The notes beneath the pieces are model-generated. The model saw nothing but the letters and a program-made list of their open reading frames with translations. It had not been told where the DNA came from and did not search any database. A program made the translations under genes and the position numbers. From the NCBI RefSeq assembly GCF_001461825.1, contig NZ_LLZC01000006.1, positions 1-55,015 of the forward strand: a stretch of 55,015 nucleotides of DNA, written 5' to 3'. Within the stretch, counting starts at the first letter, position 1; the number at the start of each line of letters is the position of its first letter. The DNA comes from Bacillus velezensis. Lineage in GTDB: Bacteria > Bacillota > Bacilli > Bacillales > Bacillaceae. Positions 1-11,601 of this stretch are shown here, piece by piece.

Positions 1-193
1 TTTGACTGACTACGCACATCACTGTGCGATTTATTTAAAACTTTGAATTAACAGGTACGTTTTGTCTTGTTTAGTTTTCAAAGATCATTTTGTCTTTCGT
101 TCAAGCGACTTTATTATTATATCTTATCAATCTCTTGAAGTCAACAACTTTTTGAATTTCTTTTTTTCGTCAGCGCCTTGTTTAGCGGCAACG
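1..193 (-). ncRNA. rRNA operon 5' leader (pre-16S), 16S gene lies off the left edge
   Basis: On the minus strand this is the transcribed leader of a ribosomal RNA operon. It carries a boxA-type antitermination motif (TGATCTTTGAAAACT, 73-87) and ends with a hairpin-forming stretch (CGCACA/TGTGCG) and the tail GTAGTCAGTCAAA, which I recall as the sequence just before the 16S gene in Bacillus. No mature rRNA is present. In B. subtilis the gene after lysS is also an rRNA operon. Identification rests on remembered similarity plus the tandem promoters upstream. Confidence 0.8.
116..144 (-). promoter_or_regulatory. rrn promoter P2 (sigma A)
   Basis: Reading leftward, a TTGACT -35 (139-144) and a TATAAT -10 (116-121) are separated by 17 bp. 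Position just before boxA and the pre-16S leader fits the downstream promoter of a Bacillus rRNA operon. Confidence 0.85.
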
Positions 194-199
194 AATAAT

Positions 200-228
200 A
201 ATATACCACCTCACAAATAATAGTGCAA
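200..228 (-). promoter_or_regulatory. rrn promoter P1 (sigma A)
   Basis: A TTGCAC -35 (223-228) and TATATT -10 (200-205) with 17 bp spacing lie about 85 bp upstream of P2. Tandem promoters of this spacing are typical of Bacillus rrn operons. Confidence 0.75.
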
Positions 229-276
229 TAGTTTTTTAAAAGAAAATCAAAAAAGTTTTACGAGCGGCTTGTTTCT

Positions 277-312
277 AAAAAAGCGCCGTACTGCGATAAG
301 CAGAAACGGCGC
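277..312 (-). terminator. lysS intrinsic terminator
   Basis: A GC-rich stem (GCGCCGT/ACGGCGC) is followed on the minus strand by six T residues, directly after the lysS stop. It closes the folate-lysS gene string before the rrn promoters. Confidence 0.85.
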
Positions 313-323
313 CTGCCCTTTTA

Positions 324-2914
<2,591 letters not shown>

Positions 2915-2935
2915 TTTTCCCCTCCTTTCATTTGT

Positions 2936-3145
2936 CTATTTTTCAGGCGGGGCCAATTCGTCCGCACTTATATTTAAAACATCTGCCGCATCTTGAATGA
3001 TGGCATCTGACGGCAATCGGTTTCCGCGTTCAATTTCACCGACAATAGAAACTGATATACCTAATGCTTTTGCAAATCCTTCTTGAGTATAACCTTTCAG
3101 CTTTCTGAATGCACGAATTCGCCTACCCCAGATTTCTGCTTCCAT
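2936..3145 (-). CDS. yazB: small Xre-family helix-turn-helix protein YazB
   Basis: A 69-residue cytoplasmic protein that is almost entirely one Xre/cro-type helix-turn-helix (IRAFRKLKGYTQEGFAKALG, then VSIVGEIERGNR). Its start lies 49 bp inside the 3' end of folK, so the two are translationally linked. Predicted DNA-binding regulator; target unknown. Position in a folate/tRNA-modification operon is conserved with B. subtilis. Confidence 0.85.
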   Translation of the reverse strand: MEAEIWGRRIRAFRKLKGYTQEGFAKALGISVSIVGEIERGNRLPSDAIIQDAADVLNISADELAPPEK

Positions 3146-3600
3146 ACTCTTACACCTTCTTGGTTTGTTTCAGCGCTTATCGTGATATGATCCGCCTGCG
3201 GACATATTTCTTTTAACGGCGCAAGGACAAATAAGCGCTCATACATTCTCGGATGCGGAACAATCAGCCGCTCTGTTTCAATATTTTCACGATTATACAG
3301 CAAAATGTCAAGGTCTGCCGTCCGCGGTCCCCAGCGAATCTCTCTCGTTCTGCCTAATTCAGCTTCAATGCTCTGCGTTACATCAAGAAGTTCAAAAGGA
3401 GATAACGACGTTTTCACTTCAACCGCCATATTGAGAAACTGATCTTGATCCTCATAGCCGACGGGATCTGTTTCATATATGGAGGACACCTTTGACACCG
3501 TCACGCCATGATGCCGGCTGAGCATGGCCACTGCCTGACGCAAATAATGTTCACGGTCGCCCATATTGGAACCGAGGCCGATATATGCCGTATTGTTCAT
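3097..3600 (-). CDS. folK: 2-amino-4-hydroxy-6-hydroxymethyldihydropteridine pyrophosphokinase
   Basis: Transfers pyrophosphate from ATP to 6-hydroxymethyl-dihydropterin, the step before dihydropteroate synthase. The 167-residue protein shows HPPK signatures: YIGLGSNMGDRE at the N-terminus, FLNMAVEVKT, and RWGPRTADLDILLY in the middle, followed by the PHPRMYERLFVLAPL motif. It overlaps folB by 4 bp upstream and yazB downstream, the tight packing of the folate operon. Confidence 0.96.
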   Translation of the reverse strand: MNNTAYIGLGSNMGDREHYLRQAVAMLSRHHGVTVSKVSSIYETDPVGYEDQDQFLNMAVEVKTSLSPFELLDVTQSIEAELGRTREIRWGPRTADLDILLYNRENIETERLIVPHPRMYERLFVLAPLKEICPQADHITISAETNQEGVRVWKQKSGVGEFVHSES

Positions 3601-3959
3601 GATTTCTTTCTCGTCATTTCTATAGCTACTGATTTATAATGGCCGGGAATCGGCGGGTCAGGCTTAACAACCTTTACCGTACATTGCTGCACCGGCTCAA
3701 ATTTCTTAAGGACGGTGTCTGCGATCCGTTCCGCAAGGGTCTCGACCAAATTAACGGGCTCGCCCTCAACGATGCCGCGGCAGACACTGTACAATTCCGC
3801 ATAGTTAATGGTATAAGAAAGGTCATCCGTTTTTCCCGCTTTGCTCAAATCCAGTTCGGCAGTCAGGTCTACTTTGAAGCGCTGGCCGAGTTTGTTTTCT
3901 TCTTCGAACACGCCGTGATATCCGTAAAACTCCATACCTTCCACATATACTTTATCCAT
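3597..3959 (-). CDS. folB: dihydroneopterin aldolase
   Basis: Cleaves 7,8-dihydroneopterin to 6-hydroxymethyl-dihydropterin and glycolaldehyde. At 120 residues it is full length. The N-terminal GMEFYGYHGVFEEE, with the family's Tyr/His and Glu, and the C-terminal VKVVKPDPPIPGHYKSVAIE are characteristic. It overlaps folK by 4 bp and sul by 8 bp. Confidence 0.96.
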   Translation of the reverse strand: MDKVYVEGMEFYGYHGVFEEENKLGQRFKVDLTAELDLSKAGKTDDLSYTINYAELYSVCRGIVEGEPVNLVETLAERIADTVLKKFEPVQQCTVKVVKPDPPIPGHYKSVAIEMTRKKS

Positions 3960-4809
3960 AATGTGCGCCTCCTTTGTTCAACATAGCATCCATCATCTTA
4001 GTCATTCTTGCGATCTCTTTGACATCGTGCACCCTCACAATGTCGCAGCCTTTCTGGACGCCAAGGCATACTGTCGCTCCCGTTCCCTCGGCACGTTCTT
4101 CAGGGGGAAGGTCAAGTACACGGCCGATGAACCTTTTTCTCGATGTCGCCAGGAGCAGCGGATAACCTAACCCGCTGAACACCTCCAGCTTGTTCATGAC
4201 AGCCAGATTGTCCTCATAGTTTTTCGCAAAGCCGATCCCCGGATCCAGAATCATGTTTTCATCTGTGACGCCGGCTTCTGCGGCAATTTTTACGCTTTCC
4301 ATCAGGTCTGCAAGCATATCAGGAATAAGATCGTTGTAGTTTCTTTCCGTGCGATTATGCATTAAGATAATCGGAACCCCGTGTGCGGCGGCTACTGACG
4401 CCATGTCAGGGTCACCTTTCGCCCCCCAGATGTCATTAAGGATAGAGGCTCCCGCTTTGACCGCTTCGTCTGCCACGGACGCTTTGTACGTATCGATTGA
4501 AAGCGGAATGTCCAGCTCGCTTGTAATCCGTTCTATGACGGGGATGACTCGTGACATTTCCTCATCAGCCGACACGAGTGATGCGCCGGGCCTTGTCGAT
4601 TCGCCGCCGATATCTATAATATGCGCCCCTTCTTCAGCCATCTTCACCGCACGCAGAAGCGCCCTTTCCGTACTGTCGTATTTACCGCCGTCAGAGAAGG
4701 AGTCTGGCGTTACATTTAATATCCCCATAACGAGCGTCTTCTCTTTATAGGACAGAGCGCCTTTTTTTGTATGAATCAGTTTAGGCTGTTCAATTGTTTG
4801 CTGCGCCAT
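3952..4809 (-). CDS. sul: dihydropteroate synthase
   Basis: Joins p-aminobenzoate with the pterin pyrophosphate to give dihydropteroate; the sulfonamide target (also folP). The TIM-barrel signatures GILNVTPDSFSDGG, HIIDIGGESTRPG, LSIDTYKA and ILDPGIGFAK are all present. The ATG at 4809 has a strong AGGAGGAGG site and gives 285 residues like B. subtilis; a start at 4830 would add seven poorly supported residues. The start overlaps the pabC 3' end by 20 bp. Confidence 0.95.
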   Translation of the reverse strand: MAQQTIEQPKLIHTKKGALSYKEKTLVMGILNVTPDSFSDGGKYDSTERALLRAVKMAEEGAHIIDIGGESTRPGASLVSADEEMSRVIPVIERITSELDIPLSIDTYKASVADEAVKAGASILNDIWGAKGDPDMASVAAAHGVPIILMHNRTERNYNDLIPDMLADLMESVKIAAEAGVTDENMILDPGIGFAKNYEDNLAVMNKLEVFSGLGYPLLLATSRKRFIGRVLDLPPEERAEGTGATVCLGVQKGCDIVRVHDVKEIARMTKMMDAMLNKGGAHYG

Positions 4810-5674
4810 TTTGTTCCTCCTCCTGTACATTCATTTTGTTTATTTCCTGCTGATACTGCTTACGGAGCAATTGCACCGTTTTTCCGCTCATTCCGGGCAG
4901 CGGCACTTCCTCTATTTTAGAAAACGGGATGATTTCAAGCACGGAGTTTGTCATCCATGCTTCATCCGCTTCAAGCATTGATTGAAAACGGAATCGGCCT
5001 TCGGTGACTTCTGTCCCCTGCCGTTTCAATTCATCAATGACAAACTGTCTCGTTACGCCGTCGAGAATTCCCGTATCCAAAGATGGCGTAAAGACCTTGT
5101 CTCCTTTTCGCCAAAACACGTTGGAGACAATGCCTTCCGCGACATCTCCTTCACCGGTCAGGAAAATGCCTTCAAGATTGGGGTCATTCCCGATCTCCCG
5201 TTTAGCATACATGTTGTTTAAATAGTGATGGGATTTTAACCGAAAAGATCCTTCAGGCGTGTTTCTCCGGACAGAGAGAAGCCTGCCTTCTTTTTGAACA
5301 GGCAGAGTTTCCGGATTGAGCCGGTTGACGAAACAAAGGACGGTCGGCTTTTCATAAGTCTGCGCGGCAAATCCCTTATCGCTGACGCCTGCCGAGATGT
5401 TAAGCCGGACACGCGCGCTGCCGTCCTTGATGTCATTGAGGAGCAACAGTCTCAGAAGCATATCAAGCAGCTCCTGTTTGTTCACCTCATATGCAATCTG
5501 CAGATCCCGAAGCGCCCTGTTGAGCCTGGCGACATGCGCATCCGGCAGAAACGGCCGGCCGCTGTAAAGCCTGAACGTCTCGAACGCGCCGATCCCGTAC
5601 AGATAACCATGGTCAAAAGGAGAAAGCGCCGCTTCTTTCTCCTCTATATATTGACCATTCAAATATATAATCAC
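4790..5674 (-). CDS. pabC: aminodeoxychorismate lyase
   Basis: PLP enzyme of fold class IV that releases pyruvate from 4-amino-4-deoxychorismate to give p-aminobenzoate. The 294-residue sequence has [19 protein letters not shown] near the N-terminus, the PLP-lysine region [15 protein letters not shown] and the cofactor-phosphate segments EGIVSNVF and GVTRQFV. It overlaps pabA by 4 bp upstream and sul downstream, completing the pABA branch. Confidence 0.94.
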   Translation of the reverse strand: MIIYLNGQYIEEKEAALSPFDHGYLYGIGAFETFRLYSGRPFLPDAHVARLNRALRDLQIAYEVNKQELLDMLLRLLLLNDIKDGSARVRLNISAGVSDKGFAAQTYEKPTVLCFVNRLNPETLPVQKEGRLLSVRRNTPEGSFRLKSHHYLNNMYAKREIGNDPNLEGIFLTGEGDVAEGIVSNVFWRKGDKVFTPSLDTGILDGVTRQFVIDELKRQGTEVTEGRFRFQSMLEADEAWMTNSVLEIIPFSKIEEVPLPGMSGKTVQLLRKQYQQEINKMNVQEEEQNGAANN

Positions 5675-6258
5675 ACCGTCACTTCCTTTTTGCGGTGTGT
5701 CTCTATAAAGTTTCTGAGCATCTCTTTGCCGAAGGAGGTCATGATGGATTCCGGATGGAACTGAACACCTTCAACAGGCAGCTCATTATGGCGGATTGCC
5801 ATAATTTCTCCTTCTTTGGTTTGAGCGGATACCGTAAAACAATCCGGCAGCGTGTCCGCTTTGACAATAAGTGAATGGTACCGGGTGGCGACCAGCGGAT
5901 TTTGCAGGCCTTTAAAAATCGTCTGTCCGTCATGCATAACTTCTGACGTTTTGCCGTGCATGAGCCGCTCTGCTCTGACGACATCGCCGCCGAATACTTG
6001 CGCAATCGACTGATGCCCGAGACATACGCCGAAAATAGGAATACTGCCGGCAAAATGTTTGATGGCTTCGAGGCTGATCCCCGCTTCATCAGGACTGCAC
6101 GGCCCGGGTGAAATCATTAAGAAGTCCGGACCCAGCTCTTCAATCTGCTCAATCGTAATCTCGTCATTCCGTCTGACGATCAGTTCCTCCCCGAGCTCAC
6201 CCAAATATTGAACCAAGTTGTACGTAAATGAATCATAATTGTCAATCATTAAAATCAT
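5671..6258 (-). CDS. pabA: glutamine amidotransferase subunit shared by pABA and tryptophan pathways (PabA/TrpG)
   Basis: Class I glutaminase supplying ammonia to PabB. The 195-residue protein has the triad cysteine at 79 in FGVCLGHQ and the C-terminal His-Glu pair in VQFHPESIM. In B. subtilis this single amphibolic subunit also serves anthranilate synthase (trpE partner), because the trp operon lacks trpG; the same is assumed here. Its ribosome site lies inside a TRAP-like triplet array (6259-6298), giving a visible route for tryptophan control. It starts 6 bp after pabB. Confidence 0.95.
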   Translation of the reverse strand: MILMIDNYDSFTYNLVQYLGELGEELIVRRNDEITIEQIEELGPDFLMISPGPCSPDEAGISLEAIKHFAGSIPIFGVCLGHQSIAQVFGGDVVRAERLMHGKTSEVMHDGQTIFKGLQNPLVATRYHSLIVKADTLPDCFTVSAQTKEGEIMAIRHNELPVEGVQFHPESIMTSFGKEMLRNFIETHRKKEVTV

Positions 6259-6298
6259 CTCTGCTCACCTCGTCTGATTTTTTGTCTCTTCTTCGCTC
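6259..6298 (-). promoter_or_regulatory. TRAP (MtrB) binding array over the pabA/trpG ribosome site
   Basis: On the minus strand GAG/AAG triplets occur with exact 5-nt periodicity in two groups: 6296-6298 GAG, 6291-6293 AAG, 6286-6288 GAG, then 6269-6271 GAG, 6264-6266 GAG, 6259-6261 GAG. The last one abuts the ATG. In B. subtilis TRAP binds such triplets spaced by two bases at trpG and blocks ribosome access in high tryptophan. Here the Shine-Dalgarno GAGGTGAG is part of the array, so the same control is likely. Confidence 0.8.
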
Positions 6299-7686
6299 AG
6301 CTCTAACGCCTTTTTCATCGCAAAAGCTTTTTTGAACGATTCCTTGTATTCATGCTTCGGAACCGAATCAATGACCACTCCTGCTCCGGACTGCATAAAA
6401 GCATGTCCGCCGGCTGCATAGATCGTCCGGATCACAATGTTAAACTGCAAATCTCCGTTGAATCCGAACCAGCCTATAGATCCAGTATAAAGCCCCCGTC
6501 TTGTCGGCTCAAGCTCTTCTATAATTTCCATCGTTCTCACTTTGGGCGCTCCAGTGATGGTGCCCCCCGGGAACACCGCATGAATAATGTCTGTCGCGTC
6601 ATATCCGTCCTGCAGCTCTCCCTGTACGTTTGACACGATATGCATGACGTGGGAATACTTTTCGATCGCCATAAATTCGTTAACGCGCACGGAGCCGTAG
6701 CGCGATACGCGCCCGAGGTCATTGCGCTCAAGATCAACAAGCATGACGTGTTCCGCACGTTCTTTTTCATTGTGAATTAATTCGTCAGCCAAAGCCTTGT
6801 CTTCAGCATCGTCTTTTCCTCTTGAACGCGTACCTGCGATCGGTCTCGTTTCAAGCTTCTTCCCCTTCTTTGTCACCAATAGCTCCGGCGACCCGCATAT
6901 CACTTGAAACCCCGGTGTCTCGAGATAGGCCATGTAAGGAGACGGATTGACGTTTCTCAAGTGTTTATACACCTCATACGGATGAACGGATAAGGACTGA
7001 GACTGCCTGATGGACAAATTAACCTGGAACACATCGCCGCTCGCGATATATTGTTTAATTTGTTCTACAGCCTGCGAAAATCCTTCTTCAGTGAACGGAG
7101 CGGCGTACGATCCGTCCCCATTCCGATCCAGCGGTGAAAAAGGCTCGTCCGCCGTTTGGAGGGAACACCACATGTCCTCTAAGCCGGACAGCTTTTCTTC
7201 CGCAAGATCCGCTTCTTCCGCTTCAGTATGGGTAATGAGCCATAACGCCTCATCCTCATGGTCATAAACGGCCACATCATCAAAAACAAGAAAGTAAATA
7301 TCAGGTGTTTCCAGATCATCTAACGACAGCATCTTAAAATTCTCAATATATCGGGCGTAGTCGTAACTGATAAAACCAATCGCACCGCCCTGAAAGTCCG
7401 GAAACTCAACGTTTGTTTCCGTTCCGAGCGTTCCAAACCATTCATGAAAGGCCCGCAGCGGGTCACCTTCTTTAAACAGTGTTTCCCCCTCATGCTTGAT
7501 CGTTGTAATTCCGTCTTTCCCTCTGACGGACGCAATCGGATCTAGACCGGCTATACTGAATCTTCCCCCTCTCGCGCTTTCGAGCAGAACATGCCGTTTT
7601 CTCGATTTCGAAAGGTTTTCATATCGCTGTAAAAATGCTTGTTTCGTAAAAGGTATTTTTCTTCCTGCCGGTCTGCGTTGTGCCAT
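6265..7686 (-). CDS. pabB: aminodeoxychorismate synthase component I
   Basis: Chorismate-binding enzyme that, with PabA, forms 4-amino-4-deoxychorismate. The 473-residue protein carries the conserved C-terminal chorismate-utilising fold: IRQSQSLSVHPYEVY, GSPELLV, RPIAGTRSRG, HVMLVDLERNDLGRV, FPGGTITGAPKVRTMEII and the final QSGAGVVIDSVPKHEY. Two adjacent ATGs (7689, 7686) follow a GAGG site; the second matches the B. subtilis start (MAQRRPAG). It is the first gene of the folate operon. Confidence 0.94.
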   Translation of the reverse strand: MAQRRPAGRKIPFTKQAFLQRYENLSKSRKRHVLLESARGGRFSIAGLDPIASVRGKDGITTIKHEGETLFKEGDPLRAFHEWFGTLGTETNVEFPDFQGGAIGFISYDYARYIENFKMLSLDDLETPDIYFLVFDDVAVYDHEDEALWLITHTEAEEADLAEEKLSGLEDMWCSLQTADEPFSPLDRNGDGSYAAPFTEEGFSQAVEQIKQYIASGDVFQVNLSIRQSQSLSVHPYEVYKHLRNVNPSPYMAYLETPGFQVICGSPELLVTKKGKKLETRPIAGTRSRGKDDAEDKALADELIHNEKERAEHVMLVDLERNDLGRVSRYGSVRVNEFMAIEKYSHVMHIVSNVQGELQDGYDATDIIHAVFPGGTITGAPKVRTMEIIEELEPTRRGLYTGSIGWFGFNGDLQFNIVIRTIYAAGGHAFMQSGAGVVIDSVPKHEYKESFKKAFAMKKALELSEEETKNQTR

Positions 7687-7811
7687 CATATCAATCCTCT
7701 GCTTCGTTTTACTGTAGTTTTATTTTAAAGCAATCACACTGGTGAAAAAAGTGAATTTCACTTCCAACCATAAAATTCGAAACGTTTTTTGGATTTTCGA
7801 TGCTTCAGCAC

Positions 7812-7838
7812 AAAAAAACTCCCGGATACAGCCGGGAG
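7812..7838 (-). terminator. cysK intrinsic terminator
   Basis: A 7-bp stem CTCCCGG/CCGGGAG with a 6-base loop is followed on the minus strand by seven T residues, 15 bp after the cysK stop. It separates cysK from the folate operon. Confidence 0.9.
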
Positions 7839-7852
7839 CCGTGTGTATGTCT

Positions 7853-8779
7853 CTATTCAAACTGATAAAGCGGTGTGCTTAAGTAACGTTCTCCGTTACT
7901 AGGGATGATCGCAAGCACTTTCTTGCCTTTCCCCAGTTTTTTCGCGATTTCCAGTGCCGCGTAAATGGCCGCTCCGGAAGAAATGCCGCCGAGAATCCCT
8001 TCTTCTTTTGCCGTTTTACGGGCATATTCAAATGCATCCTCGTTTTTGACGGGAATGATCTGATCATAGATGTCCGTATTCAATGTTTCAGGGACAAATC
8101 CCGCTCCGATACCCTGAATTTTATGCGGGCCCGGTTTTCCGCCGGAAAGAACTGGAGAATCCGCCGGCTCTACCGCATAGATTTTGATGGATGGATATGC
8201 TTCTTTCAGCACTTCGCCCGCTCCCGTGATGGTTCCGCCGGTACCGATTCCGGCCACGAACGCATCAAGCTGGTCGTCACCAAACTGTTCTACGATTTCT
8301 TTCCCCGTCGTTTGGCGGTGAATTTCCGGGTTTGCCGCATTGTTGAATTGCTGAGGCACAAAGTATCCGTGTTCCTCAGCAAGTTCTTCCGCCTTTTTAA
8401 TGGCGCCCTTCATTCCTTCTGCGCCGGGAGTCAGCACAAGCTCCGCTCCGTATGCGCGCAGCAGATTGCGTCGTTCCATACTCATTGTATCAGGCATAAC
8501 GAGAATGGCTCTGAGACCTTTAGCCGCTGCCACCATTGCAAGACCGATCCCTGTATTTCCGCTTGTCGGTTCAATGATTGTGTCGCCGGCTTTTAATTTT
8601 CCTTCTTTTTCAGCCGCTTCAATCATCGCCACTCCGATCCGGTCTTTTACGCTGCTGCCCGGATTCATGTATTCAAGCTTCAGATATACATCTGCACTGT
8701 TTTCATCCGTCAGGCGATTCAATTTCACAATAGGAGTATTTCCGATTAGTTCAGTAATAGAATTTGCAATACGCACCAT
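7853..8779 (-). CDS. cysK: cysteine synthase A (O-acetylserine sulfhydrylase)
   Basis: PLP enzyme making cysteine from O-acetylserine and sulfide. Lys45 in NPGSSVKDR is the PLP lysine, with the substrate loop [12 protein letters not shown] and the phosphate loop [15 protein letters not shown]. Length 308 equals the B. subtilis enzyme when the ATG at 8779 is used (AGGTG five to six bases upstream); a GTG at 8788 would add three residues. In B. subtilis it partners CymR to sense O-acetylserine. It has its own upstream region and terminator. Confidence 0.96.
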   Translation of the reverse strand: MVRIANSITELIGNTPIVKLNRLTDENSADVYLKLEYMNPGSSVKDRIGVAMIEAAEKEGKLKAGDTIIEPTSGNTGIGLAMVAAAKGLRAILVMPDTMSMERRNLLRAYGAELVLTPGAEGMKGAIKKAEELAEEHGYFVPQQFNNAANPEIHRQTTGKEIVEQFGDDQLDAFVAGIGTGGTITGAGEVLKEAYPSIKIYAVEPADSPVLSGGKPGPHKIQGIGAGFVPETLNTDIYDQIIPVKNEDAFEYARKTAKEEGILGGISSGAAIYAALEIAKKLGKGKKVLAIIPSNGERYLSTPLYQFE

Positions 8780-8791
8780 GTTGGACACCTC

Positions 8792-8854
8792 AATTTCCGA
8801 CTAAATTTATTGGTATTATAAATATAAGTTATCAATTTCAAAATTTTTTGTCAA
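8792..8854 (-). promoter_or_regulatory. cysK promoter region with possible CymR operator
   Basis: The AT-rich 75-bp gap holds, on the minus strand, a TATAAT (8815-8820) with TTGAAA (8836-8841) 15 bp upstream and a TTGACA (8849-8854) further off. Just downstream lies ATACCAATA followed by TCGGAAATT (8792-8816), which resembles the CymR motif I remember from sulfur genes. Promoter spacing is not ideal, so both assignments are tentative. Confidence 0.4.
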
Positions 8855-9745
8855 TCATTTAGTTCTTTTTTCCCCGTAGAACCAAGAGACCCCCGCCTCT
8901 TTCCACAGCGTTTTGACTGTCGCCTTGTCACCTAATTGATCCATCGCGATCTGGCGTCTGATTTGGCTCTTCACTTCATTGTATGAGAAAGTCCTCGCTT
9001 TAAGCTTTTCTTTCAGCTGAATGACGGCGTATCTTGAGGAAACTTTAATCGGTTCAGCGGACCATTCATCTTCTTTAAGATTTTTAGCTTCTGTGATATA
9101 TGCCTGCGGGATATTTTCCTGGTTTTCTGTCACAAAGCCAAGGTCTCCGCCATACTGAGACGTGTATCTGTCCGTGGAACGCTCAGCGGCGACTGCTTCA
9201 AAGCTGGAACCGCCTTTCAAATCAGCAAGCACCCTGTCCGCCTCTTCTTTGTTTTTGACGACGATGTGCCGGATTCTGTAGGAATCATCGAAATGGTATA
9301 ATTCTTTATTTTTATTATAAAATGATTGCATTTCCTTATCCGATATATCGATGTCCTTCGTCAGCAGTTCTTCAAGAAGAATGTTGTAGCGGATCTGGTC
9401 TTTCCATTCTTTTTCGGTAATATGGCTGTCTTCATAAAATGAATTATTCACCGCTTTGATTAAAAGAAACTCCCGCTCCAATTCGCTGTTTGAAACTGTG
9501 AGTTTATTCTTTTTCGCAAGCTCTTCCACTACTTGTGCATTAATCATGTCTTCCAGAGTTGATTTTCCGTACTGGTCTTCCATCTTTTTCATCCAGTCTT
9601 GCCGTGTGATATGTTTATCACCGATTGTCGCGATGGATTCTTCAGATGACCCCGCGGCTTGGGATTTTGTTAACTTATACGCCACTGTCACACTGCATAC
9701 TAACAGCGCCGCTACAATAATCGTCAAAAGTGTTCTCGATTTCAA
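8855..9745 (-). CDS. yacD: membrane-anchored or secreted PPIase of the PrsA/parvulin type, YacD
   Basis: A 296-residue protein with an N-terminal hydrophobic segment (about 7-23, LLTIIVAALLVCSVTVA), a SurA-like chaperone region (about 40-135) and a parvulin rotamase domain beginning YRIRHIVVKNKEEADRV and containing YGGDLGFVTENQ. No lipobox cysteine like that of PrsA follows the hydrophobic segment, so a signal anchor or secreted form is more likely. Predicted to assist protein folding outside the membrane. It follows hslO, separated by a hairpin. Confidence 0.85.
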   Translation of the reverse strand: MKSRTLLTIIVAALLVCSVTVAYKLTKSQAAGSSEESIATIGDKHITRQDWMKKMEDQYGKSTLEDMINAQVVEELAKKNKLTVSNSELEREFLLIKAVNNSFYEDSHITEKEWKDQIRYNILLEELLTKDIDISDKEMQSFYNKNKELYHFDDSYRIRHIVVKNKEEADRVLADLKGGSSFEAVAAERSTDRYTSQYGGDLGFVTENQENIPQAYITEAKNLKEDEWSAEPIKVSSRYAVIQLKEKLKARTFSYNEVKSQIRRQIAMDQLGDKATVKTLWKEAGVSWFYGEKRTK

Positions 9746-9764
9746 AATCTACCCCATCCCTTTT

Positions 9765-9802
9765 ATAAAATAGAACAACCCGCTAAAGAGCTAGCGGGTT
9801 GT
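9765..9802 (-). terminator. hairpin overlapping the hslO stop codon
   Basis: A long stem (ACAACCCGCTA/TAGCGGGTTGT) spans the hslO stop at 9791. On the minus strand it is followed only by a broken T-rich stretch, so it may be a partial terminator between hslO and yacD. Confidence 0.65.
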
Positions 9803-10666
9803 TTCGTCACGAAGCTCTTCCAGTTCTTCTTTTGTAAATAAATATTTCTCATTACAAAAATGGCAAACCGCTTCGGCTTTTCCGTCTTCTTCTATCATAT
9901 CTTGTATTTCTTTTTTGCCTAGTCCTAAAATGGCCGTTTCGAATCGATCTTTTGAACAAGAACAGTGAAATTTGACCGGCATTGTTTCGAGAACGTCCGG
10001 TTTTTGACCCAGAACTTCTTCTAAGATTTCTTCCGGTGTCAGGCCTTTTTGAATCAATTTTGAAATCGGTTCGATTTGAGATAATTGCTTCTCAATTGTT
10101 GAAATGGTTTCTTCATCAGTCCCCGGAAGAAGCTGAATGATGAACCCGCCCGCAGCGAGAATCGTGTTATCAGGATTTACCAGAACACCTACGCCGACAG
10201 ATGAAGGGACTTGTTCAGAAGAAACAAGGTAATACGTGAAGTCGTCACCGAGTTCACCCGAGACAATCTCTACTTGTCCCGTAAAATAATCACGCAAGCC
10301 CAAATCTTTTACGACACTGAGTGTTCCGTCAGTTCCGACCGCCCGTCTGACATCCAGTTTCCCTTGTTCATTGAGGTCAAAATGAACGTGCGGGTTTGAT
10401 ACGTATGCTCTTACCTCACCCTTTGCGTTCGCATCTGCGACAATGGCTCCGATCGGGCCGCCGCCTTCTATTTTGACTGTCAGCTTATCTTCACCCTTAA
10501 GCATCGCTCCGAGCATCAGAGAAGCTGTCATCGTCCGGCCGATTGCGGCTGATGCCGTCGGCCACGTGTCATGCCTTCTTTGCGCTTCATTAACCATATC
10601 TGTCGTTCTGGCTGCATAAGCCCGCACTTTACCGTCATATGCAATTGCTTTAATTAAATAATCCAT
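9791..10666 (-). CDS. hslO: redox-regulated chaperone Hsp33
   Basis: Cytosolic holdase activated by oxidation (yacC in B. subtilis). The 291-residue protein keeps the four zinc-binding cysteines of the C-terminal switch: C235 and C237 in [10 protein letters not shown]268 and C271 in CHFCNEKY. The N-terminal core includes [22 protein letters not shown]. The start ATG is preceded by AGGAGG. It lies 10 bp after coaX in the ftsH-coaX-hslO-yacD-cysK order conserved in B. subtilis. Confidence 0.95.
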   Translation of the reverse strand: MDYLIKAIAYDGKVRAYAARTTDMVNEAQRRHDTWPTASAAIGRTMTASLMLGAMLKGEDKLTVKIEGGGPIGAIVADANAKGEVRAYVSNPHVHFDLNEQGKLDVRRAVGTDGTLSVVKDLGLRDYFTGQVEIVSGELGDDFTYYLVSSEQVPSSVGVGVLVNPDNTILAAGGFIIQLLPGTDEETISTIEKQLSQIEPISKLIQKGLTPEEILEEVLGQKPDVLETMPVKFHCSCSKDRFETAILGLGKKEIQDMIEEDGKAEAVCHFCNEKYLFTKEELEELRDETTR

Positions 10667-10676
10667 CGTTTACCTC

Positions 10677-11453
10677 CTATACGTGACCCACACGATTTCG
10701 CTCATAAATGATTTCCAGCCCTTTCAGAGTGAGAAACGGGTCAACAATATCAATACAGTCTGATTCGTTTGCGATTAATGACGCAAGCCCGCCTGTCGCA
10801 ATGACTTTCGGTTCCTGTGTTGCCTGCCATTTCATCCGCTTCACTATACCTTCAACTTGTCCGACATAGCCGAAAAGGATGCCGGACTGCATGGCGCTTA
10901 CCGTGTTTTTGCCGATGATATTGTCCGGACGGGCAATTTCAATTCTCGGAAGCTTCGCCGCACGTGAGTACAGCGCTTCCGTCGAAATCGTAATGCCGGG
11001 AGCAATCGCGCCGCCCATGTATTGTTTGTTTTCATCAATGTAGCAATACGTCGTCGCCGTTCCGAAATCAACAACAATTAAGGGGCCGCCATACTGCTGG
11101 ATCGCCGCAACGGCATTGACGATCCTGTCAGCTCCCACTTCTTTCGGATTGTCATACTTTATATTTAAACCTGTTTTCATTCCCGGGCCGACAACTTGCG
11201 GCTCGATGTGAAAGTATTTTGTGCACATTCTTTCTAAAGAGAACATAATCGGCGGCACCACGGATGAGATGATAATCCCTTCAATCTGTTCAAACATGAG
11301 TCCGGAATGTTCAAATAAGGAGCGGAGCAGCATGCCGAATTCGTCTTCTGTTTTGTGCCTGCTCGTTTCTATGCGCCAATGATATTCTAATTCCCCATCA
11401 TGATATACACCAATCACGGTGTTGGTGTTCCCCACATCTATAACCAGTAACAA
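10677..11453 (-). CDS. coaX: type III pantothenate kinase
   Basis: First step of coenzyme A synthesis, ATP-dependent phosphorylation of pantothenate. The 258-residue actin-fold protein has the phosphate-1 motif DVGNTNT, the pantothenate motif [18 protein letters not shown] and GGAIAPGI. The start is a TTG at 11453, as annotated in B. subtilis; an in-frame stop lies two codons upstream. The GAGG site touches the TTG directly, so a CTG two codons later is better spaced. Confidence 0.93.
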   Translation of the reverse strand: MLLVIDVGNTNTVIGVYHDGELEYHWRIETSRHKTEDEFGMLLRSLFEHSGLMFEQIEGIIISSVVPPIMFSLERMCTKYFHIEPQVVGPGMKTGLNIKYDNPKEVGADRIVNAVAAIQQYGGPLIVVDFGTATTYCYIDENKQYMGGAIAPGITISTEALYSRAAKLPRIEIARPDNIIGKNTVSAMQSGILFGYVGQVEGIVKRMKWQATQEPKVIATGGLASLIANESDCIDIVDPFLTLKGLEIIYERNRVGHV

Positions 11454-11553
11454 CCTCTATCACCACTTTTGAATAGTTTCTAATCATAACATTTTCAACA
11501 TTCTACAATACCATACACGATCTGCGGCTCTTTTGTAAACAAAACGGAACCAG

Positions 11554-11582
11554 TAAAAAAACCGCCGGTATACGCCGGCGGT
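11554..11582 (-). terminator. ftsH intrinsic terminator
   Basis: The stem ACCGCCGG/CCGGCGGT with a 6-base loop is followed by T7 on the minus strand, 20 bp after the ftsH stop. Confidence 0.9.
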
Positions 11583-11601
11583 TTTCATATCAGAAAGCGA
11601 A

